A stretch of 23,805 bases of DNA from Chara braunii (lineage: Eukaryota > Streptophyta > Charophyceae > Charales > Characeae): assembly GCA_003427395.1 (NCBI GenBank), contig BFEA01000013.1, positions 6,009,156-6,032,960 of the forward strand, written 5' to 3'. Positions within the stretch are counted from its first letter, which is position 1, and every line of letters starts with the position of its first letter. A model generated the notes under the pieces. The model saw only the letters and a program-made list of their open reading frames with translations. It was not told the DNA's origin and ran no database searches. Position numbers and translations under genes: made by a program. Shown piece after piece: positions 1-9,177 of this stretch.

Positions 1-103
1 GCTGTCACATCTCGAAAAAAATAAAATAAGATAATAATATTAATAATAATAAAAAATTACCACGTCAATCTTGTGACGTCTAGGGGGTTGGGAATAGTTG
101 CGG

Positions 104-250
104 GCGGTTAAGGACAATTAGGGGCGGTTAGGGGCGGTAAAACAAAAAACGTTAGGGGCGGTTAGGGACAGTTAGGGACAGTTAGGGGCGGTTAGGGACG
201 GTTAGGGCCAGTTAAGGACAGTTAGGGGCGGTTATGGGCGGTTAGGGGAG
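104..250 (+). repeat. G-rich decamer tandem array (CRGTTAGGGR)
   Basis: About a dozen imperfect copies of a 10-bp unit close to C(A/G)GTTAGGG(A/G) run head to tail, interrupted by an A-rich stretch near 137-150. Each unit carries a run of three or four Gs on the + strand. A looser set of ACGGGTGGGT-like units follows from about 262 to 330. The array sits in the presumed U3 region of the element 1 LTR. Confidence 0.8.
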
Positions 251-616
251 GACGAACGACGAACACGGGTGGTTACGGGTGGGTGCATACAATTATTGGT
301 AGGTACGGGTGGGTACAGGTAAAGAAAACTTGGGTAGGGTAGGGTAAGGGTGATTAACAAACGGTTTGGGTTCAGGTGGCCATGGGTTGTTTTGAAAATA
401 AATTTTCATGGGTAGGTATGGTCAATTGCATGCTGAAGAGGTTCAGGTAGGGTAGGTCTAGGTATAGTTTTTTTTTTTTTAAGCAGGTGGGGATGTGTAA
501 ACGTCCGGCAGGTCAGATATATAATGGGTATGGGTGGTTGGTTTTCAAAGAGGGTGTGGTTAGGTCAGGTACATGTATTCCTAAAAATGCTATGTGCGAA
601 CTCTGATTCGGGGTAC

Positions 617-622
617 TATAAA
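617..622 (+). promoter_or_regulatory. TATA box of the element 1 LTR
   Basis: TATAAA lies in the context GGTACTATAAAGGGG, 272 bp upstream of the gag ATG at 889. Position and context suit an LTR polymerase II promoter whose transcript would start about 25-35 bp downstream. Confidence 0.5.
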
Positions 623-888
623 GGGGTATAATAGAAGATTGAGTAGGGATGATGAGAGAGAGTTGATTGAAGATTACATTGGTAGGCTGGGATGAATTGC
701 ATTGCCCTTGATCACTACCCAATCCATTATTGCTTATACTCTATATGTACAGAACTCTCAAGGGGTAGAGCAGAGAAGAGAAGAGAGAAACGAACCTGTA
801 TCGCTTGCTAGAAGAGTGAGAGATTGAAGGGCAAGGAAGAAGAGGACAAAAGTGACAGAAAGAAAGAAGAGAATATACGGGAAAATCT

Positions 889-2712
889 ATGGTCAAAATG
901 GCAGGACGAGGTAGACCGAGTTCTTCTTCAGGAACTAATGAAGAGACCTTGGTTGGGGTTATTCGGGAGCTGGTCGAGAGAGTTAACACTATAAAAGGAG
1001 GGTCAGACATTGCAAGAGCAAAGAGCCCAGATGAGATAAATCTTTGTTTCAGAGAGCCTCAAGTGAATGATTTTTTGGACGAGTATGAATTATTTGGACT
1101 CACTTATGACTGGACAAATAAGCAATGGCTTAAGCATCTTCTATCTTACTGTGATACTGACTCAAGGCTGACTGCTTAGGAACTAATGGAAGGTGTCACT
1201 ACGTGGGAAGAGGTCAAAGAGAGAATGAAAAAGGAATTTGAGAATGACTCAGTCCCGACTACAACCAAGGATTTACTCAACATCAAGAGAGCTAAGTATG
1301 ACACTTTCAATGTTTTTCTTTAGACTTTCATCTGAACAACAAGAAGAATTTCATATTTGGACGAAGCCCAGAGATGTCATACATTTTTGACAAATTTTAC
1401 TGACACTGAAAGGCAGACAGTTCTCAATCAGGCTCAACATTACCCTCTCAGATACGATAAAATGGTTGCAATTGTAAGAACTCTACCTATAGTCTCTTAC
1501 AAGAAATGGTCACTAGATCAGATCAGTACTTTGACTAAGGACTGAGAGACTGAAAACGGTATGAACAGAGGGAACAATCTGAGTGCTGAGAATATTCTTC
1601 ATAAAGTAATGACTAACTTTATGCCTGCAAGGCCTGCAACCCATGTTGTGGATGACAGAGGGAAGAAGAAAGCTGAAAGTGAAGAGGGTGACGATGATAA
1701 TGATGATGAAGATGAAGGCTATGGTAAAAAGGGGGACTCTTCCAGATCTAAAAAGAATGGGAAAAATTGTGACAAAGGAAGCAGAGAAAGAAGAAAATAT
1801 GATGAGCGTCCTAAGAGGAGTTTTACCTGCTACTATTGTGGTGAAGGGGGTTACACTACCACCTATTGCAAACCTCTTGAGGAGGATGTAAGGAGTGGGG
1901 TGACAAAGAAGGATGCAATGGGCCATGTATATGACAGTTCATGGAATAAGTTNNANCCCATGCATCNAGGAGGNATGAGACTTCTTGCTCTTAAACATGA
2001 TGAAAAGATGAAGACGAAGAAGAAGAGAAAGGCTAATGTNAATGTTCATTTTATCATTGAAGAGTTGCCTAATGAACTAGTACAAAGAACAAGTNTCTTT
2101 TATACCACGATTGAGNTGTCTCTGCAATCCTTAACATTGACAGAGTGTGTGCCTAGCGAGNCACCTANAAGTGAACCTCCGTTGAAAGGGAATACNACTT
2201 CTCGGAATCCTTCTGAACTAGTAAANTNCTCTTNCAATGANATGNNTCGCATCCTGGCTAACATGATGTCGTTTCATGNCGATTTACCCCTAGAACTCGT
2301 CATGGAACCTAGTATTAGGCTTGGCGAAGTGAGAAACCTCCAAACCCGCATGACGCCTCAAATGATAGAGGAAAAGAAAAGGAGGAAGGCTGAGGAGTCA
2401 CTGATCAATATCCTTGATGACCCTGAACCGGAACTTTCACATAGGAAGAATGAACAAGGAANAAAAATAAAATTTATTCTCAAGAGTGACTTGGATGANG
2501 GGACAATGATTTCTGATNTAATTACTAAAATGCTGGAAGAGACGGAAGTGACATTGTCCTTCAAGGAACCAATGACTCTAGCACCCAAACTGAGAGAAGA
2601 GTTGAAAAAGTTGATTGAGAAGAAAAAAATGGAAGTTAATTACTTGGGCTCAGTTTTTCCCAACAAGGTGAACAAGTCACTACCAGGTTGCAAGATGAGA
2701 TTTGCAACTACG
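889..2712 (+). pseudogene. gag: Gag (capsid/nucleocapsid) of element 1, broken
   Basis: Gag packages the element RNA into virus-like particles. The frame opens at an ATG (MVKMAGRGRPSSSSG) and stays in frame 1 to about 2710, interrupted by TAG at 1177 and 1321 and TGA at 1333 and 1543. The N-terminal part is a plausible helical capsid region (VNDFLDEYELFGLTYDW, then FLTNFTDTERQ after the stops). A very acidic and basic linker (about 1660-1800) leads to a zinc knuckle at 1828-1869 with spacing C-x2-C-x4-Y-x4-C; the usual His is Tyr. A long region up to the protease has no motif I recognise and carries many Ns. Near 2701-2712 the frame shifts by one base into the protease frame. Confidence 0.75.
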
Positions 2713-3342
2713 GGATGTGGACACCTTACAATTCGTATTTTAATCAACTGAAGATTCTAGCCCTAGTGGACTCTGGGCAGAGATGATACTCCTTTCACGA
2801 AGAACAATGAAGNCTTGTAATTTAACTATTGATAGACCTGCACAAAATGTACTGAGCAATATTGCAGGAGAGTTGTTNGTGGCGGAATTTATTGATAATN
2901 TGCCTATNCGAGTTGGAACAATGACTGTGGAATTGNTGGGTTTTGTANTGTCGGATCTGGACCATGACTGAATCTTGGGAACTCCATTGTTGCATAGGAT
3001 GGAGGCGGTCCAATTTTTCAGCCATGAGGGGTCATCTTGGATCGACCTACAAGATCCTGAGACTGCTCAGGAGCAAACNTTTATGGTCTGCACGAAAAGT
3101 GATTTCAAACATCAATTACCTGCTAATTCAATCAGAAGAGAAGAGTCTGCTGAAAGGGTCAGGAGACTAAAGGAAGAAGAAAAACAAGAAGCAAAAGAAG
3201 AAGTGGGCATCAATCAAGTTTCGAAAATGATAAAACCCCTTNGTAAACTCGAGGATGAGGATGGNCAAATTGAAGCATTCAAGAAAGCTGTAGAGACTGC
3301 TAAGGGAGGNANGATGGAANAAAAATTTGCATTGACTCACCC
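2713..3342 (+). pseudogene. Aspartic protease region of element 1, frameshifted
   Basis: The protease would cut the Gag-Pol polyprotein. The active-site motif LVDSG is read in frame 0 at about 2763-2777. The residues that follow it (AEMILL) are read only in frame 2, so one base of the G run at 2775-2777 seems to be missing in the middle of the catalytic motif. Downstream, frame 2 contains ILGTPLLHRMEAV (from 2972), the second conserved protease segment, preceded by a TGA at 2969-2971 where the family commonly has Trp. A charged linker (EEEKQEAKEEVG) follows. The frame shifts again near the T run at 3343-3348. Confidence 0.7.
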
Positions 3343-4996
3343 TTTTTTAGGAAAATAGTCATTGGGTCAAATATAAAATATAAGCCNAAGGGGGTGAAGA
3401 AANACCNGGTGGNAGTCCTTATAGAAAAGGATTATGATGAAGCATNGAAAAAGGAGAGGGAGATTATAAAANCATTGAGAGAATCTGCAAAGTTGGGGAA
3501 TAAAGTCACCAAAGAGAGTTTTGACACAATGAAGATAGNCTCGGATCAGTTTATCCTGCCTAAAGACAAATAATATATCTTCAAGATGTGTCAGAAACTC
3601 TCTGGTGCATTCTCCTTTAATAATGAAGAGAGAGGGCGGTTGGACGTAGATATGATCAAGATGACCAAAATCTAGACAGTTGATCATGTTCCATGGAATG
3701 ATAGGCCAACCAGGTACGCCCTGAAAGAAGAAGCAGAAGTTGTAAAGTATCTTGACAAGAAGATTGCATCTAATGTTGCTGAACCTGCTGATGGACCGTA
3801 TGCTAACCACTGTTTCTNTTTCTGGAAACCAGGGGGCGGGCTGAGATGAATTCANAATCTTCAGAAACTCAATTNCGTGACGGTACGTGATGCGGGTAGT
3901 CTTCCTAATGCCGATNTCCTCTCTGAANCCTTTGTTGGCCGATGCATTTATTCTCTAGTTGATTTGTATTCTGACTNTGATCAGTTTCCNATTGATCCCA
4001 CTAGCCGNCCGATGACCGNCATGCACACGCCAAGGGGGCTCATTCAGGTGTGTGTGGTGCCTCAGGGNTGGACTAATGGTGTGGTAGTGNTTCAAAGGGA
4101 CATGATCCAAGTCATGCAAGATATTTCTCCTGAGATAACCANCCCCTACATTGATGACAATCCTGTAAAAAGACCTCTGGTAAGGNATGATACTTTGGTC
4201 GCATGTGNAGTCAGAAAGTTTGTCTNGNAACATGCTGAAGGGGTAAAGATGGTCCTANAGAGACTTCAAAAATATAACCTGACTGCCAATGNACCAAAGT
4301 TCTTTCTCTTTCAGCCNGAAGTGATCATTTTAGGGTTCAAATGTTTCTCNAAGGGTCGNAGTCCTNACCCCAAGAAGATAGACAAAATCTTAAACTGGCC
4401 TCTGTCACTCAAGAGAGTGACAGATGTCAGAAGCTTCTTGGGAGTCTGCNGATTCTGNAGGATTTTTATTCCNCATTCTGTTACCCTTGCANAACCTCTG
4501 AGGGAGATGGTAAGACAAGGGGCTAACTTAGCATGGAATGATAAGANACAAGCCGCTGCAGAAACTCTGCAGNAGAAACTAAAAGATGGCGGTGTGGTGC
4601 TANGAGTGNCATTTNATGATGATGAGGAGGCAANNCNCTTCATCATCGAGACGGATNGAGGACCAGTTGCTCTGGGTGGAGTGCTCATTCAGAAAGATGA
4701 AAATGGGAAAGAGAGACCTCTGAGATTTGAGAGTAAAACTCTCAATTCAACAGAAAGAGGTTACACTCAATTCAGGAAAGAGCTACTGTCGATCATCCAT
4801 AGCCTCAAGTGTTTCAGACACTACGTACTGGGAAGGAGATTCATCTTGAGGAATGATGCATCTGTTGTGATTGGTGTCATCAAGAAACACCAACAAGTAG
4901 ATCCAACAGTCAGCAGGTGGATCGCCTTCATCTGAACATATGATTTTAAGTTGGAAAAAATTCCCACTGAGAAGAACAGAGCAGATGCTCTAAAGC
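3343..4996 (+). pseudogene. pol: Reverse transcriptase and RNase H of element 1, broken
   Basis: This part copies element RNA into DNA and degrades the RNA strand. In frame 1 the RT fingers region includes VPWNDRPTRYALKEEAEVVKYL, interrupted by TAA 3571, TAG 3673 and TGA 3847. From 3877 the frame is open for 352 codons. It contains IYSLVDLYSD (first catalytic Asp), the TPRGL segment and YIDDN (catalytic YxDD box, with Asn following), then DVRSFLGV at the RT connection. RNase H follows: FIIETD, ALGGVLIQ, RKELLSI (catalytic Glu present) and FILRND. A TGA at 4933 lies just before TYDFKLEKIP, and RADAL marks the end of RNase H. Near 4993-4997 the frame moves to frame 2. Catalytic residues are mostly present, so breakage is mainly by stops and indels. 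Confidence 0.85.
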
Positions 4997-5338
4997 CGAA
5001 TTGAGTGGGGAAAAGAAGAAGAAGAAGATGTAAATCGAACGATTGAAGAATCTGCCTATGTTGATAATTTTCTGAATGAGAAAGATGATGATGATTATGA
5101 AGGGCCAAGCTCCTATAAGTGGAGTTTGTGGCATGAGGAAAGAGACAACTGGGGGGAGATCCCTAATGCATATGTTTACGAGTCGATTCTCGAGAAAGAA
5201 GAAGATGATGAGCCAAATGATTGGTATGCTAGAGTTAATGCAGCAACATTGGCGGCTCATGAAATTGGGGAAAACTCTGACTCAAAGGAAGAAGAAGAAA
5301 GTGAAAAGAAGGAGGAAATTTTTTTTTCTCGTTTCTGA
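4997..5338 (+). pseudogene. Acidic spacer between RNase H and integrase, element 1
   Basis: Frame 2 is open from 4997 to the TGA at 5336-5338 and encodes a very acidic segment (WGKEEEEDVNRTIEE, EKDDDDYEGPSSYKW, ILEKEEDDEPNDWYARVN, then SKEEEESEKKEE). It joins the RNase H end on one side and the integrase N-terminus on the other, each through a one-base frameshift; the second lies at a run of nine Ts (5319-5327). I recognise no domain. Such a linker is larger and more acidic than the usual RNase H-integrase junction. The in-frame ATG at 5076 of the integrase frame lies opposite this segment and is probably not a real start. Confidence 0.6.
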
Positions 5339-6632
5339 AGAATATGATGAAAATTACCAAGAGATTGGCAAGAAGATGGAAAAGGAGCAGCTAAAGGAAT
5401 ATTATTGTAAAAATTCAAGAACGAAATTCAGATTAAAAAAAGGGCATCTCTTTGTGGATGGTAAGGGAGGCCTACCTCCGCTAAGAGTGGTCTGTGGTAA
5501 AGAGAGACAGTTGAAGATAATTGCTGCTCTACACGAGGGAGTTGCTGGTGGCCACAGGGCTGTTGAGGCAACCTACTCCAAGACTGTCAAACTCTACTTT
5601 TGGCCTCGCGTAAGAGATATGATTTTCGGATACTGTAAATCATGTGTGTTATGTCAGAAGAGGTCTACCACAAGAATGATTGAACCTTTATTTTCCACTA
5701 TTCTGGTAGAACCAGGAAGTAGAGTTCATTTAGATCTCATCACTATGCCTCTGGGCATGGGTGAGATAAAATATATACTAAACACGAGAGATAATTTCTC
5801 TGGATATTCTGGTAGAACCAGGAAGACATCCGAACAAGTGGCTGACTGGATAGAAGAAGTCTATCTCAGATATCCTTTTATCAGAGAATTTGTCTCAGAN
5901 AGAGGATCNAAATTTAGAAATGAGATTGTCAGAAGAACCACGCTTAGATTGGGCGTCAGAATTCGTTCTGTGACTACTTACCATCCTCAAGCGAATGCAC
6001 NTGTTGAAAGAGGTCACAAAACTTTGAAAGATTCATTGNCCAAGTGGTGTGAAGGAAATCTCAGCAACTTACCAAAGGTATTAAAAGTTGTTGTATATGC
6101 TGACAACATCACAGTCAAGAGAACTACTGGCTATGCACCTTTTACTCTGTGGTATGACCGATATGCTACCTTGCCAATTGAAAGCATTGTCAAGACATGG
6201 TCAAGTCAAGAGAGTGACAGAGATTATTCTATTTCAGAACTCCTTCAACTACGAATGAGACAAATAATAAAAGTTGATCAAGCAGTAATGGATGCTGCAG
6301 AAAGGATGACATCCAGCAGATTATCAAATCAAGAGAGATGGAACAAAAAAAGGTATATAAGAAATGAAAAATTGAAGATTGAAGATGTTGTCCTTCTGTT
6401 TGACAGTTCCCTTGAGACCCAGTGGACTAAGAGATTGAAACCTAGATGGCTTGGTCCATACAGAATCACGGGTGAAGCCGAAGGAAAAGTCTATGAGATA
6501 TCAGAGATGGATGAATCCAGGGTTCACAACATGGTATCAGGGTCAAGACTTCGTAAGTTTATCTTCAGAGATCCTAATTTGATCCCTACAGTGACTTCAA
6601 AGAAAGGAAAGAGAAGTCAACCATCCAAGTGA
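5328..6632 (+). pseudogene. Integrase of element 1 (frame open, detached from pol)
   Basis: Integrase inserts element DNA into the host genome. About 434 codons in frame 0 are free of stops. The zinc-binding HHCC domain is intact: HEGVAGGH near 5550 and YCKSCVLCQKRS near 5630-5670. The DDE core follows: HLDLITMP (first Asp), FVS(D/E)RGxKF with an N in the second acidic codon at about 5899, and HPQANAxVERGHKTL with the catalytic Glu. GYAPFTLWYDR and a C-terminal KPRWLGPYRI (GPY/F module) come next, and the frame ends at TGA 6630-6632. The expected upstream pol frame cannot feed into it because of the 9-T frameshift, so it counts as part of a broken polyprotein. It is much the best-preserved part of the element. 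Confidence 0.85.
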
Positions 6633-6689
6633 GAAAACAGTCATAGAGGACTGAGAGAAAAAGTACAGTAAGGCATTGAGACAAGAAGA

Positions 6690-6860
6690 TTCAGTTTCAG
6701 CAGACTCAGATCATTCTTGCATAGTCAATTCAGAATTTTAGATTCAGCATTTCAGATTCAGTATTTCAATTTCAGAACTTCAGTTTCATCATTTCAGCTT
6801 CGGTAATTCAATTTCGGTATCTCAATTTTTCAGCAAGTCCTTTCATTCAGTATTTCGGAA
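6690..6860 (+). repeat. TTCAG-rich degenerate repeat
   Basis: Repeated TTCAG, ATTTCAG and TTTCGGTA words occur every 8-15 bases (for example GATTCAGCATTTCAGATTC). This is non-coding sequence directly after the element 1 integrase stop. A tract of similar character lies at about 15.4-16.15 kb. Confidence 0.6.
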
Positions 6861-7010
6861 AACAACTAAGTTAGAGAGATTATATCTATGATGCAGTGCT
6901 ATAGTCGATCCATGAGTGTTGGGTCCCTGAGAGAGGGAAGCAGCTGTGAAGTGCAGTTGTAATAAGTATTGACTGAATGTCAAGTATCTGAGAAACTCAT
7001 GGTTGTGGCA

Positions 7011-7230
7011 CATCAAACGATATGACTAGTACTATCCTAAGATACAGAGAAGAGCATGATAGACATGAAGAAGTTCAGTTCTATCTGACTAAGAGTTATC
7101 AACAGAAGGACTTCGTGTCTCTGAGTAAGATGTCCATTCAAGAGAATCAAACGAAGGCAGACATAAAGAAGTTCAACTTTACTTGACTGAGAGTGGTCAG
7201 TAGAGGGACTTCGTGCCTTTGGCTAAGGGT
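7011..7230 (+). repeat. Two diverged direct repeats, offset about 98 bp
   Basis: The block starting ACATGAAGAAGTTCAGTT at 7063 recurs as ACATAAAGAAGTTCAACTT at 7161. Matching words then follow in order: TGACT(A/G)AGAGT, CAGTAGAGG versus CAACAGAAGG, GGACTTCGTG and TCTGAGTAAG versus TTGGCTAAGG. ATCAAACGA precedes both. The sequence is non-coding and may be 3' untranslated or LTR-derived sequence of element 1. Confidence 0.6.
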
Positions 7231-8706
7231 CTGACTTCACTCGGATGAGGGAAGGGACCTCTCTGAGATCAGTATTTCATTATTTCCTTGAGGCTAACGT
7301 GACGCCTCTTGGAGAAGAAATCCCTGTTGAGGGAAGGGACCTCTCTTGGGCTAGCACTAAGTTCTTTGCTTGAGGATGAAGAGAGGTCTCTTGCAAGCTC
7401 TTAGTGTTGACTAGCTTGTTATTGTTCAGTGCCTCTTGAGACTGACGGGACGTCTCTTGAGAAATGTTTGTCTTGTTATGGGGCATGGGCAGTCTGCTTG
7501 TGGGTTGTGGTATGTTTGTTTGATTGTCTGTGTCTGGAAAATCTTCTTCTCTAAACCTAAGGATGCATTGATTGTCGGGGCCACCCAGAGCCTTACTACA
7601 GTAGGTTGCAATCTTGTGGGGTCAGCAGGTTCGCGACGCGAGTGTCAAATTTCGTAGTCAATTGAGGCTAAGACTCCGGGAGTCTGGCCTATGAGGTTCA
7701 AAGGGGTCAGCTGGAACCTTACTGCAGTTACAGGATGCAATCCAGTAAGGTTCGCCAGAGCCTTGAATCGTTGTTAGACCGGGTCCTATGTTCGAAAATC
7801 TGGGCGGGGCAGCCAGCGCCCTTGGCCAAAAACTGGTGGGTGAACCGGTCCCCGACCACAGTGGTCAAATCCGGGTTCAGGACAGTTTGACTGACGGGAG
7901 GTCTACTGTCATAGGGTGACCAAACCCGCTATAGTCTGGGTGTCCTGGTGAGAGTGCCAAAGGGGTGCCATACTCGAGTAGTGGGTATGCTGGTCCTGAC
8001 CTGGAGGCAGGTCAAAGGGGTTGTCAAGACAAATGGTCTGGCTAGTCCTGGCCTGAGGCGAGCCAAATGAGGTATATCAGACTGATGGGACGACTGACAT
8101 TCCTAGCGAGTTGTGGACCGAAACCAAGATAATCAATAAATCCTGGGTATGGAGATTTGTTATGTATTAATTATTATTTATTATTTATTATTTTATTTAT
8201 GGGTTTTATTTTAATTTGTTAATGCTTGACGGCTGGTTGTCAGAGGGTCTGCTTGCTGGGGCATAGTTGTTGTCTGTGGGACTCGCTATTTTGCAGGTAT
8301 ACAAATACTTATCTGAAGTTCCGAGACCAGAGAAAAGAAAAAGGGTTTGGTATCCCTTCCCTTTTATCTTAGAAGTTGAGGAGACGCCTCACTCAGACAA
8401 GAGAAAGAAAACAAGGGTTTGGTATGGTCCGTCCCCAGCATGGCAGACAGAGTGAGTGCCCTCGTTACTGGGGCCATCCCTGGCACAGATGCCTGATTAA
8501 AAGCTAAAGTAACCTTCATACAAAAGATCAGCAGCTGAACAAGTCAAACAAGTAGACAAAATCCTTCTTAAAATTTTATTTGGTGGCCGACAAGTGGCCT
8601 GGTTCACGAGGAACCTGCATCCCTAGCCTTAAGGAAGCCAAACTCTCAGGCCTGGGACGCTATAGAATGGACTGTGAACTGAAATTTTTATAAGCTGAAA
8701 TCAGAC
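7231..8706. other. Non-coding stretch, no gene recognised
   Basis: Short frames here lack coding character. The first part (7250-7460) repeats words such as GGGACCTCTCT and ACG(C/T)CTCTTG. A strong inverted repeat lies at 7714-7753. An AT-rich block of ATTATTTATT words lies at 8166-8205. The near-repeat AGGGTTTGGTATSS occurs near 8342 and 8413. This could be remnant LTR or older transposon sequence. Confidence 0.5.
7714..7753. repeat. 11-bp perfect inverted repeat (hairpin)
   Basis: GAACCTTACTG at 7714-7724 is the exact reverse complement of CAGTAAGGTTC at 7743-7753, with an 18-base loop. A related word, CCTTACTACAGTAGG, occurs at 7591, so the arm is part of a locally repeated motif. Confidence 0.75.
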
Positions 8707-9177
8707 TCAGAAAGCTGAGAAGAAATCATGCTTATATAAGACGTAAGAGATGACCATGAGTTCAACATGGAAAAGAAAGAGAAGAAAGAAGATACTGAAG
8801 AGAATATAATGACTAGGATGATGAGATGACGAAACAACACATGAGACAGAGAAAGGTGGAGCTGGCACTATGGCCTTGCTCACGGCAGGGGTGGAAGGAG
8901 CTCTGGGGATATAAGGAGAAGAAGAAGCACTGGGTGTGCCGTAGCGTGCATCGAATTTTTTTCGGAGGTACTCCATCCTGTCTGGGGATGGAGTATTCTC
9001 GTACCATCCTGTTAGTGGATAACGCTGATAAGGCCTCAGATGCACATAGCCTCTTGGCTCTTCTTCCTCCTCCTCCTCTGAACTATAATCGCGCCATGCC
9101 CTAGCCGGTGGTTCCTCCTTAGCCTTCCCTGTTCTACCTCCCCTTCCTCTACCCTGTCCGCGACGCGCCTCAGGCAT
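8707..9177 (-). CDS. Hypothetical RG-rich/acidic protein, probable first exon
   Basis: I do not recognise this protein. The minus-strand frame opens at ATG 9177 with A at -3 and encodes MPEARRGQGRGRGGRTGKAK, a basic RG-rich start. An acidic block (SSEEEEEEEPRG) and a Tyr/Pro/Arg-rich part (VHLRPYQRYPLTGWYEN, then RMEYLRKKFDARYG) follow. About the first 100 residues look coding. The last 40 turn into Phe/Leu-rich sequence typical of translated intron or untranslated DNA. A donor-like GTGAGC on the minus strand (plus 8878-8883) sits at that transition, just after PSTPA, so the real exon may end there. RG and acidic blocks suit a nucleic-acid-binding protein or a retroelement gag N-terminus; neither is shown. 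The following exons are not identified. Confidence 0.4.
   Translation of the reverse strand: MPEARRGQGRGRGGRTGKAKEEPPARAWRDYSSEEEEEEEPRGYVHLRPYQRYPLTGWYENTPSPDRMEYLRKKFDARYGTPSASSSPYIPRAPSTPAVSKAIVPAPPFSVSCVVSSSHHPSHYILFSIFFLLFLFHVELMVISYVLYKHDFFSAF

Larger units (their letters stand above)
3..678 (+). repeat. Putative 5' LTR of element 1
   Basis: This non-coding segment precedes gag and begins TGTCACATCTCG, a start typical of plant Ty3 LTRs. It holds a G-rich decamer array, a TATA box at 617-622 and purine-rich sequence after it, which together look like U3 and R. The end is uncertain: a CA at 677-678 is followed closely by TGGTAGGCTGGG at 680, which has the TGG start of a primer-binding site, but I cannot assign a tRNA. 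No second copy is visible in this window, so calling it an LTR is inference from position and composition. Confidence 0.4.
3..6632 (+). mobile_element. Degenerate Ty3/gypsy LTR retrotransposon (element 1)
   Basis: The order gag, protease, RT, RNase H, integrase on one strand is that of Metaviridae (Ty3/gypsy). The parts are recognisable, but coding moves through frames 1, 0, 2, 1, 2 and 0, and nine in-frame stops occur between 1177 and 4935, so no complete polyprotein can be made. The left boundary is placed at the TG of position 3 because TGTCACATCTCG resembles the start of many plant Ty3 LTRs. The right boundary is the integrase stop; any 3' untranslated sequence extends further, but I found no 3' LTR matching the 5' segment. 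Integrase ends in a GPY-type module and no chromodomain is visible. Many single Ns lie between 1953 and 6039, as expected for a multi-copy repeat with unresolved consensus positions. Confidence 0.85.

Noticed and set aside
104-250. Telomeric repeat
   Set aside because: The unit is a 10-bp CRGTTAGGGR, not tandem TTTAGGG or TTAGGG, and it lies inside transposon-like sequence.
680-697. Definite primer-binding site
   Set aside because: TGGTAGGCTGGG starts with TGG after a possible LTR end, but I cannot match it to a known tRNA 3' end.
1513-1926. Minus-strand frame of 137 codons
   Set aside because: It is the antisense of the gag linker and zinc knuckle; its Ile/Phe runs are translated complement of acidic codons.
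5319-5327. Programmed ribosomal frameshift at the nine-T run
   Set aside because: The element has four other random frameshifts and many stops, so decay or a homopolymer miscall is simpler; kept only as a possibility in the spacer finding.
5076-5327. N-terminal 84 residues of the frame starting at ATG 5076 as real integrase sequence
   Set aside because: The acidic spacer in frame 2 covers the same bases and joins RNase H; the frame 0 reading there is Met/Lys-rich and unlike any integrase.
8267-8455. Small frame of 62 codons with two VWY repeats
   Set aside because: It does not start with a convincing ATG context, and the repeats reflect a duplicated AGGGTTTGGTAT word; there is no protein signature.
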